This document shows positions 33,955-45,617 of a stretch of 64,000 nucleotides of DNA, in pieces. The notes beneath the pieces are model-generated. The model saw nothing but the letters and a program-made list of their open reading frames with translations, had not been told where the DNA came from and did no database searches. The position numbers were made by a program, and so were the translations under genes. Source of the stretch: Stratiolaelaps scimitus. Lineage: Eukaryota; Arthropoda; Arachnida; Mesostigmata; Laelapidae. Where the stretch lies: assembly GCA_019614645.1 (NCBI GenBank), contig JABWDB010000009.1, forward strand, positions 6,181,501 through 6,245,500, read 5' to 3'. Positions within the stretch are counted from its first letter, which is position 1. Each line of letters opens with the position of its first letter.

Positions 33955-36700
33955 CGACGAACGCAAAAGCAATTTGTAGCTGACATCGCGTACCAAGCAT
34001 CAGCTTCAACATTAAGCTTCACTGTCTTCTGTGCGGCGGCGGCGGCAGCGGCAACGAATCAACGAACGACCAAAAGTAGCATCGCAGGGCAATGCTGGCA
34101 GAGCGGCGGAGACACTTCGATTTCGTGAAATATCGCAGGGCCACGTAGTGCCGTATAGATAACCCAGCACAGCGTAGTGTGAGTGAACGAGTGGAGCTAT
34201 GACGAAGGCGGTCTATCAGTGCCACAATACGAATATCTGTGAAGATCTACTGCCACCGGAGGGGTGCGCTGCTTCTCTTCACGAGGAAGGAAGAAAAGAT
34301 CAACGTGAAATGATGAAGAAGAGTATCTAAGAGGAAGAGCTATGCTCCATTTCGACCCTCATCCCACAGCCCCCGAAGGTCCATCGTGATCATCTGCCCG
34401 TTGGCCTGCCGATCGTTTTGCATCCACCGTCCACTGCCCGCTTCGGATGCCCCGCTTTTTGCGTCGGCCTTCTAACGGCGACAACGACATCCTCCTACAG
34501 CCGTACGTTGACTACGGGCCGCTATGTAAATATGCTGGATTACGCTATAAGCGATGTGTCCTTTCCCTCTCTATGTCTCTTGTCCTGTTAAATTGTATCG
34601 TGCTCTGACGAGCCGCTGTGCCGCTCGGCTCGCAATACCACTCGCCGTTATCTTCCACACAGGCGGGTAAGTTGCTCGTTGCTGATAACAGCGGCAACGA
34701 CTTCGCCTATGGACGGCTCCGGCAGCAGGGCGCGAAAGTTGAGGGATAATGGAAGTGTTCAAATGGCTTCATATACTGATCGAATTCTGTTAACAACAGA
34801 CAACAACAACAACAACAACAACCACAACAACAACAACGACGCCGACGACGGCCAGCGGCGAGCCTGCTGCGTTGTCTTCTTGGAGACAACCGTTGTCCGC
34901 TGTAAAAAAGTGCCGATTCACAATCGGCATAACATCGTTTGTGACCCAAGATCGATGAGATTGGTCATCCCTTTTGCGAAGGGTAGCCAAGAGGCGCGCA
35001 CAGCGGACCACGGCCGTTCGCAGCGATTCGGGCGTCTGTTTGTAAATGCATTGCTTCGCTATGAGAAAAATTGGAAGATCAGCCTTTTTCAAGCGGTAGC
35101 GATGGCATTGAAAATGTTTTTAGAGGACACATGGCATAAAATAAACATAAAGGAGGATGGCTTAAATGGAAATGCTTGACAATTCGTTGACGGCATCATC
35201 CATGGACCTCACTTCGGGATAGAGTTAACTGTCCCATATTTAGGAACACTCAGATGGGCGCCAATACGATCGGTGACCGACGATACAGTTGACCTCATTT
35301 TGACGATTGTCGTTCACTGTCGACTGTTGCTCACAACCTAATATTGGCCAATCGTCGTAGGGCGGCAGCTAAATATCTGATACCTATCTTCAATAGGCAC
35401 ATTGGTTCGTCCGGCGAACAGCGGCGTTTAGTTTCGTCTAACTTTTGCAATTAAAAGTCGAATACATCCGGGCACACCTTTTGCCTCAGACACTTCAGTC
35501 GGTTGTTGTGCTAAAAAGATTCCTCATTTTAACAGTTGTCATCTCCAGTAATTCATCTTACCCTCGAGCGGGTATCTCGACTTATTTAAACAAACAACCA
35601 AATGCATGGTTATACAGCCGTGAATAAAACTCGTACTGTTTCCGGTCAGGTTTGGCTTGCCACCATAAGAGTACTTGCATGTTTTGCCAGCATGAGCATA
35701 TCACAAATATTATGATGATAATAACACATGGTCATATTTATTTTTTTGTTGTACCAGTACGCTGTGTCCGAGCAGTTATTTTGATCATATCTAGATGGGA
35801 CCGTTCTCTCCTTGCCAACAAATTCGAGTTGCGCTTGGGACGCGTCCAACAAACAACAACTCTTTCTAGTGTCTTTTAGGCATTCATCAGAGTCACAGAA
35901 AAGTGGTGTTTTGCCCACGCCTAAACGCGCGCGCCCCCTGTTCTAGCAGTAGTAATAGTACTAGGGCTGGCTTTGCGTGTGTCAGAAATTTCGGTGTGGA
36001 AGAAAACCAGCGCTAAACATAACGAAATATAGTTAATGAATGATTCGGCGGAAAACAGCATCGTACCCACCCAGAAATGGAACAGTTCGCCCTATCGAAG
36101 TATAGCAAAAGCTGAGCAAGTGCTGCGCTAGCGTGATCTGTCCAGCAAGATTGTATACAGCGTCATTTGGGCAACGCTTTTCAATTCGGCCGTATGTTTG
36201 TAAGGGCGGACGGAACGGACAGTAACAGCTCTGTAATGATAATTACATTGCTGTATCGTACTTTTAATAATGATTCGCGGTGTTATTTTAGTTGCATTCT
36301 GTAGAATTTCAGCGTTGTTTCCAGCCGTCTGAAATTGTCATGTCGTTTATGTGGACGATAAAAGATCGTCAATCGAAACTTTACAGTGATCATCGTTTGT
36401 TGATATCGTGAATTCATTCATATATTCATCAATTCCATACAGTTTGCACGGTCTGTCAACGAGCGCTTAGCTCAACGACCGGTGTTTGCGGAGTTACTCA
36501 GAGAGTGAGAAATCATTTTGGCATTTTGCAGCACTTCTACCCCTCAGCAGCGAATTAAACACATCGATTGCTGTTTCCCACTGGACATACGCGTTCTACA
36601 GCGGTTCGATCTCCGCCTCCACAACAGAATTGGCGGGCGGCAGCAGCCTATTCATGCATTCATTGTAGCGACATCCCCAATCGTCCGTTTCCGTGCGACG
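33955..36700. other. No gene recognised; AT-rich plain DNA with one short neat frame
   Basis: Contains a CAA/AAC run at 34801-34840 that gives an Asn run in a 166-codon frame (34679-35179). That frame's other half is unremarkable. A 43-codon frame from ATG at 34199 to 34330 is polar with three Cys (VYQCHNTNICEDLLPPEGCA) and could be a small ORF. Nothing else stands out. Confidence 0.45.
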
Positions 36701-37180
36701 ACACCGAAACTCAACGCTAATTCGTCGACAAGGCTGCCTTGATCCTCAGCCCGTCCGCCTGGACTCCAGCTGCAGCGACGATCGCGTTTTGCTGAACGCA
36801 TTCGACCCCATTAACCAACGGCTGACACCGGTGACGCCCGAGAGCTTGCGCAGCGTTCTCCCATCCTGCCGAACCATGTGGACGCGGACATCTTCAACCC
36901 CGGCGCAGCCCCCTGCATTTGTGTTTGGCTTGGTTGGCTTTTTGCCAACGGTGCCGTCTGTTTACATATGCCTTCGTGGTACACTGAATGTCAACATCCA
37001 CCAATGCACTTATTCTCGCGGGGATGTTGCGTTTTCTCAGCCGCTTGTTGTTGTGGGTGGTCAGGCCTCGGTCCTGAGCAGGCTTCAAGAGTCGCCTGCT
37101 ATCCTGTTCAACCTATCCTGTCGGCAGACCAAGAAACAGAACCACCCCGTCTTGACCACGAGACGAGGTGTATATGTGTT

Positions 37181-37184
<4 letters not shown>

Positions 37185-37210
<26 letters not shown>
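37185..37210. repeat. (TG)13 microsatellite
   Basis: Pure TG tract. Confidence 0.95.
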
Positions 37211-37211
<1 letters not shown>

Positions 37212-38009
37212 ATTTGTGTGTAAGTAGAATGCGGTTTGTCACTAGGCGCAATCATTCGCATCGTGTCTCTTGCTGTTGTTGAACTTGCCGCAGTCATCCG
37301 AATGTAGACGATACACCGTTGTTCCTCAAGATATTGCTGACTCTTGCTTGGTTTCTTCTTGATTGCGGGCACACATGCGTGTCCCATGCATCTTGGCGAG
37401 TGTGTGTGTTTGCTGTGACCATGTAAATACACATGTGTACGTGTGGATTTGTTGTGTTTTTATGATCGTTCATCGTGCATGCTGCCGACGCCCGAGTCGA
37501 CGGCACCGACTGGCCTAGGCTGGTTAAGGCAGGCCCGCCAATCAGCCATTTCGACCGATGCGATGTATGTGAACGTTGGCTGATCGCCACGATCGATACA
37601 GCAGCACGCAGCTTGAAATGCTGCGAAAGATCGCAAAAGCATCCGAGAGAATCGATATAGTGAGATAGAGTCGAAGAGCGGACACATAAACACCAGACAG
37701 GCAGAGGACATAAGTAGGAATAGCGAGACGAAGAAGACGACATAGTAACAGATAAAGACAACGACCTCTGTTTGCAAGTTGTCCTTCTCACTTGTATTTC
37801 TCCGCCAGTTGTCCTGTTTTGTGTTTTTGTGTTGTTTCTTTTTTGTTGCTCTTGGGTGAATGGATGGCATTACAGTTGCGGCGGCGGTGGTGGCAGCGGC
37901 GGCGGCTGCTGCTGCTGGCCGATGTTTGTTTTTGAGAATTCTGCGAAATTTGCCCAGCGCCACGAAGTGCCGCGGGTGCGTCACACCGCCAGTGTATCGG
38001 CAGTGCTAG

Positions 38010-38040
<31 letters not shown>
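38010..38040. repeat. (TAC)10 triplet repeat
   Basis: Pure TAC units. The minus strand reads as a Val run. Confidence 0.96.
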
Positions 38041-38884
38041 GTTGGCATTGGCTCAAGTTCTCAGCTGCGAAACAAACGAACTCCCCGACCTCTTTGGGTC
38101 TCTCTGTCTTTGGGTTGGCCGGCCGGATTTTTCGTCGACGATCGCTTTCGTTTAAGTTCTTCTTCCTCCAGCGATGTTTCGCCTGCCCTGGGGAAGCCGA
38201 TCGGCGCAGTAGTCGTCTGCAGCCACTACTGCAGCAGCTTGAACGTCGCAAAGAGCACAACAACGCGAAGTCGATTTTGTAGCTGATCATCATACGATTT
38301 GTATGTACCTGCCTGGCGAGCGCAATCGCGATGCGACTTCTTCGAAAAATAAACACATAAGAAGTGAGTACGAGGAGTGCTGACACTCTCCCCACGGTAG
38401 AGTGACCCCCAAGCGCAAGGCGTGGCGACTAGTAAAAGGACGACACTATTGGGGGGGCCAGTCGCTCCAAGGGTCAGCGAGAGTAGTCTCGATTCTGCGG
38501 GAAGACATCAGCATCGTACCTCACACACCGGCAGGTAATCGGCATATATACAATAGGATGACCGTAAACGAAACTCGCCGCGGCGAACAACGATCATTGA
38601 CTAGAGTAGGTACTCGACAGCAAACAGGATCGTTGTCGCCATTTGGTAGTATGGCTAGTACTTGTCTGCTGAGCTTTCACACACACAGAGACACACACGC
38701 CCATAGACTATACGAAAGTCCTAGTGTTGTCATAGGTTACATCAGAATGACGATATCGGACGACAACAACGACGACGACGAAAGGCGAACGAACGCAATG
38801 CCAATCAGCGTGGCGGACGTCTCCAATGAAATGTTGTCCTGCCAACAAAAGCTGCTACCAACTGCTACTCCTTGAGAAAGGGAC

Positions 38885-39223
38885 AAGCTGAAGAAATGAC
38901 AACGAGAAAGGTATAGATGTCGTTACGGGCCAGCAGTGGCTATCCTGCAGGTCGTTATCCTGTGTGTTGGCCAGCCTGTTTTGCCTGGAATTCGTCTGGA
39001 TGCCATCCTATTGCACACTAAATAGAGGCGACAATTCGAATGGTGCCGCCTTGCGCCCAATGACAAGAATCGAGAAACCCATAAGGAAGGTTAATAGTTG
39101 AAAAACAACGGAATCGTAATTGTGATAGCAGCGATGCTGGTGCGAGGTATCAGTAGCCACTGCAGGCTGGCTACAGATGACATCGATGGAGGGAAACTTC
39201 TTTCACTATATGTAGCTTAGCTA

Positions 39224-39265
<42 letters not shown>

Positions 39266-40626
39266 TTCGGCTAGTGTTTTTTGTTCTCATCGGAGATGTC
39301 CGATAACAATTCGATGTACACATTGATTATAGAGCGAATAGCGTAGTGGTGTCCACTTCACCTGCCCAACAACTAGTCACGTAAATGTGATCCCGCTACA
39401 GAGGCAACTATTCTCCATCGGCCGCAAATAATAATGCAGGTATGTTCGCCGGCAGTAGAAATTCGAATTAAAATCGATCCGTTCGAATTTCAACTGGTCC
39501 GTACATCAGTACATGCGGAGGCAGATTTGACAGCGACTGGCCTTTCGCAAACGCCCAAGTTAGGTAGTGCACCCTTGGCGGCGACACCACTAATGTTTGA
39601 CTGTGTTGATTAGATAGAGCCGGACGCTGAATCGACTAATCAACCAATTTCCATCATGTCCTAACACCTCGAATGCAGCAACTGTGATTACTGTTGTACC
39701 ACGACCGCTATCTCGGTTAAAGGCAGAACTGTATGTGTTTGTTGAATATAAGGGCCGGCCATATCGTGACTGCGAATGTACAAATAACCGAGCAGCTCAA
39801 GTGGACGTTCACGGGCCAATATCAAACGGTGCAATGGCTGAACGACGATAACAGTATCTCAAAATAATCTTATACATATACACACATACACACACACTAC
39901 ACATAGACACACACCAATTTTGCGGCGGTCTTTGCCAGCAACGCTAAACAGATCGAATCCGTTAGGATCTGTCCGGTAGAGTCAACAATTGCTAACGACC
40001 ACCTCAACGAGATGGCGAAACGAACGCTCGTTTCGAGACTTTCATCGGTGTCTATAACCGTGATTGGACGTGATTCTCCATATCAGATTCATTGCGCAGG
40101 CGTTCGGCGTCTCCGCTCTGCTCGATGTTGCATAATAATACGGCTCACCGAAATGCATCTATGGGCTGAACGAAACTCTAGCGGGAACTATATACAGAAT
40201 ACTATCCGCCTGTTTCAACGGTACGCAATGAATTTGATGTGGGCCACACATGAGAACATGCGATCTGCAAGCACGCTCAAATCGGCCAGGTGACTTCGCC
40301 ACTCGCAAGCGGGGAAACAGGCAGTTGGAGGCAGCCGCCCAACTAAATAACCTCTCTCTCTCTCTCTCTACGAATTACCAGCCTCGAAGGTAAGGTAGCT
40401 GATTGCGATCTCAGGCGGCGCAGCGACAAAGAAATCATGTCGAAAATGTATTGTATAATATTTCACAAGTGCGGCATACTAGTTGTTGTTGGGCCAAGCG
40501 GCCACCAATACAAAAAGTCTTGGAAAGATATCCACCATAAATGATTAAATATTCGCATGACGCAGATATCTAACGACAATACAAACGGGCTGGGTTTTAG
40601 CGAGGAACAGCAAGAGTCTATATACA

Positions 40627-40632
<6 letters not shown>
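38885..40632. other. No gene recognised; plain DNA
   Basis: Stops are dense. One frame from GAGATGGCG at 40012 (good start context) runs 93 codons to 40293, next to a CCAG|GTGACT donor-like site, with a basic product. It is of chance length. A CA-rich patch lies at 39875-39915 and a CT tract at 40353-40370. Confidence 0.5.
39231..39261. repeat. (AT)15 microsatellite
   Basis: Pure AT tract. Confidence 0.96.

Positions 40633-40666
<34 letters not shown>
40633..40666. repeat. (TA)17 microsatellite
   Basis: Pure TA tract of 34 bp, preceded by a TATACATATATG variant. Confidence 0.96.
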
Positions 40667-40668
<2 letters not shown>

Positions 40669-40706
40669 TCTATCGAAGCGGCAGCACGACTCGCTCGAAT
40701 AGGTGA

Positions 40707-40985
40707 GCACACACCGCCGAGATATCTTCGCGTTTCCCGGCAGAGATACGAAGTTCGGGCGGCAGGAGTCCTTTATCATCTCCATCCTCCGCGGGGGACG
40801 CTGAGAGCGCAAGGGGCATTCGGATTGGACGGGGGCAGCCCCTCGCCTCCCATTCCACCGCCGCCATTCGGGCACTTTCGAGACAAGAAGTCGGGTCACG
40901 CTTCGCGTTCCTAGCTCTTCGGCTCAATAATAAATCGCCGAAAAACGATGAACCCGAAATCAAAACGGAGCCGCGCTCGTCGTGA
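40707..40985 (+). other. GC-rich stretch with an open frame ending in a SUMO-type motif
   Basis: One plus frame is open for 92 codons after an in-frame TGA. It is Ser/Arg/Gly-rich at first and ends NDEPEIKTEPRSS. IKTE matches the hydrophobic-Lys-x-Glu SUMO attachment consensus, which with a following Pro is common in transcription factors. The other two plus frames and one minus frame (40670-41008, 112 codons) are also open, so this may be compositional. It is recorded as a possibility only. Confidence 0.12.
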
Positions 40986-41381
40986 AAGTCATCCAAAGCA
41001 GAGGACATCCGTCCGTGTTAGACCAACGCAGTTGAAAGAGGCTCAAAGACAGTTGAAATCTCACTGGGTGCGCCGACAGTGGCAGATAACTGCCGATGGA
41101 GTTCGATCGAGCGCAGAGTCAGTTTCTGCTCTGCAAGGCTGTCTGCTTTGTTGCTGATCTGAACATCAATCAACTAGAACAGATTATTATTATATGAAAA
41201 GTTTCATATTGTTTATTTTATATTGCTGTTATGTATATATATACAAACTGTTGGTATTTGTTTCAATTTTTTCTGGTAGTACAACAAAGAATAGGAATCA
41301 TCTTAGGGGCCGGGGTGGCCGGATCAGCCTCAGGGCAGCGACACGAACCGGCCCACGTCATTCATAGCGATCCTTTGAGTC

Positions 41382-41899
41382 ATGGCGAACTGCCCTCGAG
41401 AAAATTGCTCCTCCAACGAATCATCTAACAAGCACACTACAAACTCAGTGTGGCATCCTATCGACATTGACAAATTCATCGAGGAGATGAAAAACTTCAT
41501 AATATTCCTATGTCCACAAAAATAATTCAATGGATGTTTGAATTCAAAGACTTGCAGTCCACCCGTACGACCAATGAGCTGATTACGATTTTACGGACGT
41601 TCGCAGAGTATCCCGAGTCAACGCCAGCGTACAAAGTACCAATAGGCCTTTTATTCAAATGGACAGGTTACTTCACCGGGCTCGAACAGGTCGACAGACC
41701 ATCAATCTTGCGCGAGTTGACTAAAAACCGCCAAATGCTCCCAATGACGAAGAGGTATATATTAAGATTCAGCCCGACAACCGTCGTGGCATCGACAATG
41801 TCGAACACGAAGCCCCGCGCGATCTCTGGGTGGCAGCGCGCCTTTACGAACCTATGCGGCTATCTCGTCGTAGACGGCAAACTGATCCGCTTCATATAA
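41382..41899 (+). pseudogene. Protein-like stretch broken by one frame change, family unknown
   Basis: ATGGCG at 41382 opens a 47-codon frame, Asn/Ser/Thr-rich and then a helix-like IDIDKFIEEMKNFIIFL, closed by a TAA at 41523. A second frame, one base out of step, opens at 41510 and runs 129 codons to 41899. Its product is well mixed (segments KVPIGLLFKWTGYFTGLEQV and MTKRYILRFSPTTVVAS) and looks like ordinary protein. The step lies beside a run of five A at 41518-41522, and loss of one base there would account for it. Codon use is even and unlike the GC-biased exon candidate at 10.9 kb. I do not recognise the family. An old integrated viral or transposon gene, a decayed host gene and an assembly error are all open. 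Confidence 0.32.
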
Positions 41900-41904
41900 C
41901 AACA

Positions 41905-43678
41905 ACAGCAGCAACAATAACAACAAGAACTCAGTTAATGCTCGGCGAACATCAAGATGCTGGCTCCCACGATACCCCGGGCCGACTGCCGACCCAGTGG
42001 GAGATCCCACTGTCAGAGGGGTGTCGTGTCGGGGCTGAGAGGGGCCACGCAGGGGGGCAATTACAGCGAACGTGACCCCAGTATTAAGTGCGCTGCTAAT
42101 AAACTCAGTTTGTAGCCGCCCGACAAAGTGGCTGCGGCTTCAACTGACACAGACAACTCAGACAACGCCGGCAATGCCACCGTAGCAGCCGCCGCCGACG
42201 CTGCTGCTGCTTTAGTGTTCACACAACAGCAACTGAATCGCCTAACCTGCCCCCCACCCCTCCCCGTCACACAGACACACTGATTATTTAATGTTATTAG
42301 CTCCCTTTATGTGTTAATCGCCACGAGCCGCGGGGCGAGTGCCCTCTCACGACGCCAACTCTAAGCGAGCCTCGTAATCACACACAACCTCGCCCGCGGG
42401 TCGCCCTCGTAGGCTGTGCTGTGTATCCGCCGGCGTGGGTTGGCGTGGCCCGGTCGCCTGGGACCGCCGGCACAGTGCCGCGTTGGGCTCCGCCAGGCCC
42501 GCCAATGGCCGAATACATTCATGAGCTTCAACAGACAGGTGATCATGACTTCCTACGAGAGAATGCATGCTATCGGGACAGGGAAGGAGAGATGTTGTTG
42601 TGTCAAGAGCGAACATAGCAGTTGACGAACGGCCGCACTGAGATCCGAGCCCCCGATACATCGTTTCCGGGCCTCGGCTTGACCAGTATCTCGTAACGCA
42701 TGTTCGTCTAGTTCGGTCCTTCTCGGGTGCGGGAGGACCGGGGGAGTCGTCAGTGGCACCTGCAGGCCATGTTCGAGGAAACATTTGCTCGCGTCGAAGG
42801 TCTCCCCTACTGGCCCGAAGTAGTAGCCGTGGCGGTGCTGGTCATACCTAGACGAGCCGTGCGAGACCGGTGGGGCGAGCAACGCGCGGCATCTATGACG
42901 CTAACAGTACGATGACACACGGGGCCACATGCTTGGCGTAATCACCGTCGAATTTTGTGTATGACCATGTAATGCGGGGTAGCGTTGCAAATGGCTGTGG
43001 CGGTTGTGTTTCTTGTAGCTGTTTATCATTCGAGCACATCGTATCCGATGGGCATAACATCGCTGTGTAGTACGTACAACAACGCTACCGGCAATCGTGT
43101 ATAGCCATTTAACACAAGACAATTGACCTGGACTAGTGCAACAGATTAATAGGCTGACTGGATAACTGATATGGCGCATTGAGTCGGAGGGGATTTATTT
43201 GTCGGGTTTCGAACGATTTATTGTCTGACGGTGGCGATGCGAAAACAGATCAAAGGGCGACATAATGCTGATTGTGACAGTAATGTTATTCTCATAGACG
43301 TACATGGGTACACAGTCGTTTGATAGCAAATCTAACCGCTTTGGAGTTCTGTTTGGTAACGACATTAATGAAACAGGTTTTTTCAATCACTTCATGAATG
43401 ATCTGTAAATAACACGTTTTGCAGGGGCTACAACTTCGTGTTAACTGTTTTTTTTTCTTCTTCCTTGGTCGCAGCGTAAATTGAAATTACGGGTGTAGTC
43501 CAATCAGACGAATGTCAATGCTTAATTATAATGACAGCTTAAGCTTTTTTTTGTAGATTATATACAGTGGTTTCGCTGTTAATTCGTCCGTCCTGATGCT
43601 GCAACCCAAGTATCAATAGTAGAAGACGTCACAGCTCAAACCCCTATTGAAAACCGGGGTACACAACACAACAGTCGC
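41905..43678. other. No gene recognised; GC-rich then AT-rich
   Basis: 41.9-42.9 kb is GC-rich, with overlapping frames up to 145 codons on both strands and no boundaries. 42.9-43.7 kb is AT-richer and empty. Confidence 0.45.
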
Positions 43679-43706
43679 AAACAGAATGAATCGTTCCATT
43701 CTGTTT
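43679..43706. repeat. Inverted repeat with hairpin potential (10-bp arms, 8-nt loop)
   Basis: AAACAGAATG and CATTCTGTTT are exact reverse complements flanking AATCGTTC. The arms are A/T-rich and the stem is short, well below microRNA precursor length. Confidence 0.88.
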
Positions 43707-43847
43707 TCATTAGCCCGTGTTAGCGCCGGCGATTCTATTACGACTATGTAAGATACCGCGGCTGAGAGATTCGCTAACTATAATGTAATAGATGTGCGAT
43801 GTTCATAATTACACACAAAGAGTCAGTGTCCTTCGACCTCCTTTCAG

Positions 43848-43892
43848 GATTGTTGTCAATAGCATTTGGGAAGTCAGTTAAACTCAGCAACG
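43848..43892 (+). CDS. Candidate 45-nt microexon
   Basis: CGACCTCCTTTCAG, a strong pyrimidine tract and acceptor, is followed 45 nt later by CAGCAACG|GTGAGT, a near-consensus donor. The length is a multiple of three. Of the three frames only one lacks a stop, giving the 14-residue core LLSIAFGKSVKLSN with phase 1 at both ends. A symmetric exon of this kind can be included or skipped without changing the frame. Parent gene unknown. Both splice sites are good, but an isolated 45-nt unit can occur by chance. Confidence 0.28.
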
Positions 43893-45617
43893 GTGAGTGG
43901 ATCATCTGGACAGCTGGAGTGTGTAGAACAGCACCACGGTGACCACTGCTATATCGGGGATAGCGGAAACGCTCGATGTGAATTCGTATGACGGTCGAAA
44001 TGCGTATGCTTGCTATGACATCAGATTGCGCCCGTAAGGAAACAGCGCTGTTCTCAGTTTAGCCACGGGCTGCCAGCTAGAATCGTTGATTCCACTTTAG
44101 GGTAAGCATAGGCTAGATGAGAGCTCGAGATTGTCCCCATCATCATTATTTGCCAGATAGTCATTCCCGCTAGCTACTTCCTTGTTGGATAAGTTGCGTT
44201 GAGCTTGGTGATGCGGGTTACGTAGAAATTGTGCTGGGCACAACAATAGGCGAAATCACTCTACGGCTCCTACCTGTGGGGCATACAAGGGCTGGCCAAC
44301 ACATGTGGGGTGGTTTGTGCTTTTGACACCGAGACACATGGCGCTGTTAGCCGTCGCACGACTATGACGGACACCCTGACCCAAGAGAACCTAGAAGCTA
44401 GTCGTGCAACGATGATGCTATGAAGAGCAGACATTTAGAGGGCAGCGATGCCCGACAACCCTTCAATATTTCTTCGCTCGCCTTTGAGTAAGATTTCGGC
44501 TCGGAACAAGGTGGCGATGGGCGATGGCGAAAATGAATTAAAATTGCACACCAAGCTACGCAGAGCAAATGAAGCTTTCACGGGACAAACATCAGATGTA
44601 CGCGTGAACATGACGCACACAACCGTCCCACTGTGCCAGCCAGTCTGCTCAATACATAGCCATTTTGCTAAATTGTTTGCTTAAGGTGGTCGTGGTGAAC
44701 CAGGTGAGCCAGGTCATACACCGCAATTAAAATAGGGATGACAAAGTGTCCGCTCACCTGATGGGTGAGCGTGTTAATGAAATGTATGTGGCTGTTAGAG
44801 CACTATATGTGTGCGCCGTGTAACCAAACAGACAAACACGTTTTTCTTGGTCCGTTTCTCGATTCTCGGTCGATTCAAGCTAACACTTACGTTTGCTTCC
44901 CCGCGACCCCTGCGAGGATCACACTCCTGAACCTTGTGCCATTCGTGCACGGCGGTGATATCGCTTGCTGCAGATGTCCTTGTGTCTGCTATCGTGGAGG
45001 CTACCGCTGTCGTCGTCGACGTAAGAATCGTAGCGGTCACCGCACAGGAGAAATACGATATGTCCAATATGGTACGAAATCATCGGGTTTTTTCCAGCAG
45101 GATCAGATTGACGGCTGGTTCAGCCATGGGCTAATGTTCGTTGACCTCTTCGTCGACGCGGGCGAGCTCACCCAAGCGGGACTCCTCCTTCTTTCCTTAA
45201 AGCTTTGCCTTGTGTTAATTTTCTGCTCGGTGCTATTTCCGTGATTGTTGTCGTTTGTCGCTATCAGTTCTCGGACGAAATATTCACGACTCCTGCGGCG
45301 TCTCCTAGAGGCCGCGGGGCCAGCTTTCGTCTCCTCCTTCGCTCTGCTCGTTCTTGCTGGCTATCTCTAGCTCCCCTCTCAAACTCGGGTTCTCCCTCGA
45401 AAAGGCAACACTGACAACACGATGTCTATGTTCAACACGTGGCGTTTTCGGCAACCTTCTCCAAATTCTATATCTTCCCTCCTTGTTCTCCTCCTCTCTC
45501 TCCTGCTGGCTCCTGCTGTTCGCACCGGCACAAGAAATTCACTCACTCACGAACGAAATTCAACACACTGGATTCCACGGTGATATTTTTCTGCACTTAT
45601 CTTCGAACTTCTTTTCA
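43893..45617. other. No gene recognised; plain DNA with scattered splice-like sites
   Basis: A 78-codon polar frame from ATG at 44448 to 44684 overlaps a second frame that stays open to GAACCAG|GTGAGC at 44702, and neither is decisive. On the minus strand CCCATCAG|GTGAGC reads from the dyad at 44751. A 159-codon plus frame at 44765-45244 has no boundaries. Confidence 0.42.
44751..44771. repeat. Small inverted repeat (8-bp arms, 5-nt loop)
   Basis: CGCTCACC-TGATG-GGTGAGCG. GGTGAGC also occurs just upstream at about 44702, so the motif is partly repeated nearby. Confidence 0.8.

Larger units (their letters stand above)
36700..38880. other. No gene recognised; triplet- and GT-bearing DNA
   Basis: Frames of 115-176 codons occur on both strands, and those crossing the TG or TAC repeats owe part of their length to them. 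A minus frame at 37460-37984 (174 codons) has a His/Lys/Asn-rich part and a hydrophobic part but no boundaries or known domain. CATAAGAA|GTGAGT near 38362 is a fair donor with no upstream frame. Confidence 0.45.

Noticed and set aside
37085..37432. Minus frame with His-Thr repeats
   Set aside because: The His-Thr run is the TG microsatellite read on the other strand.
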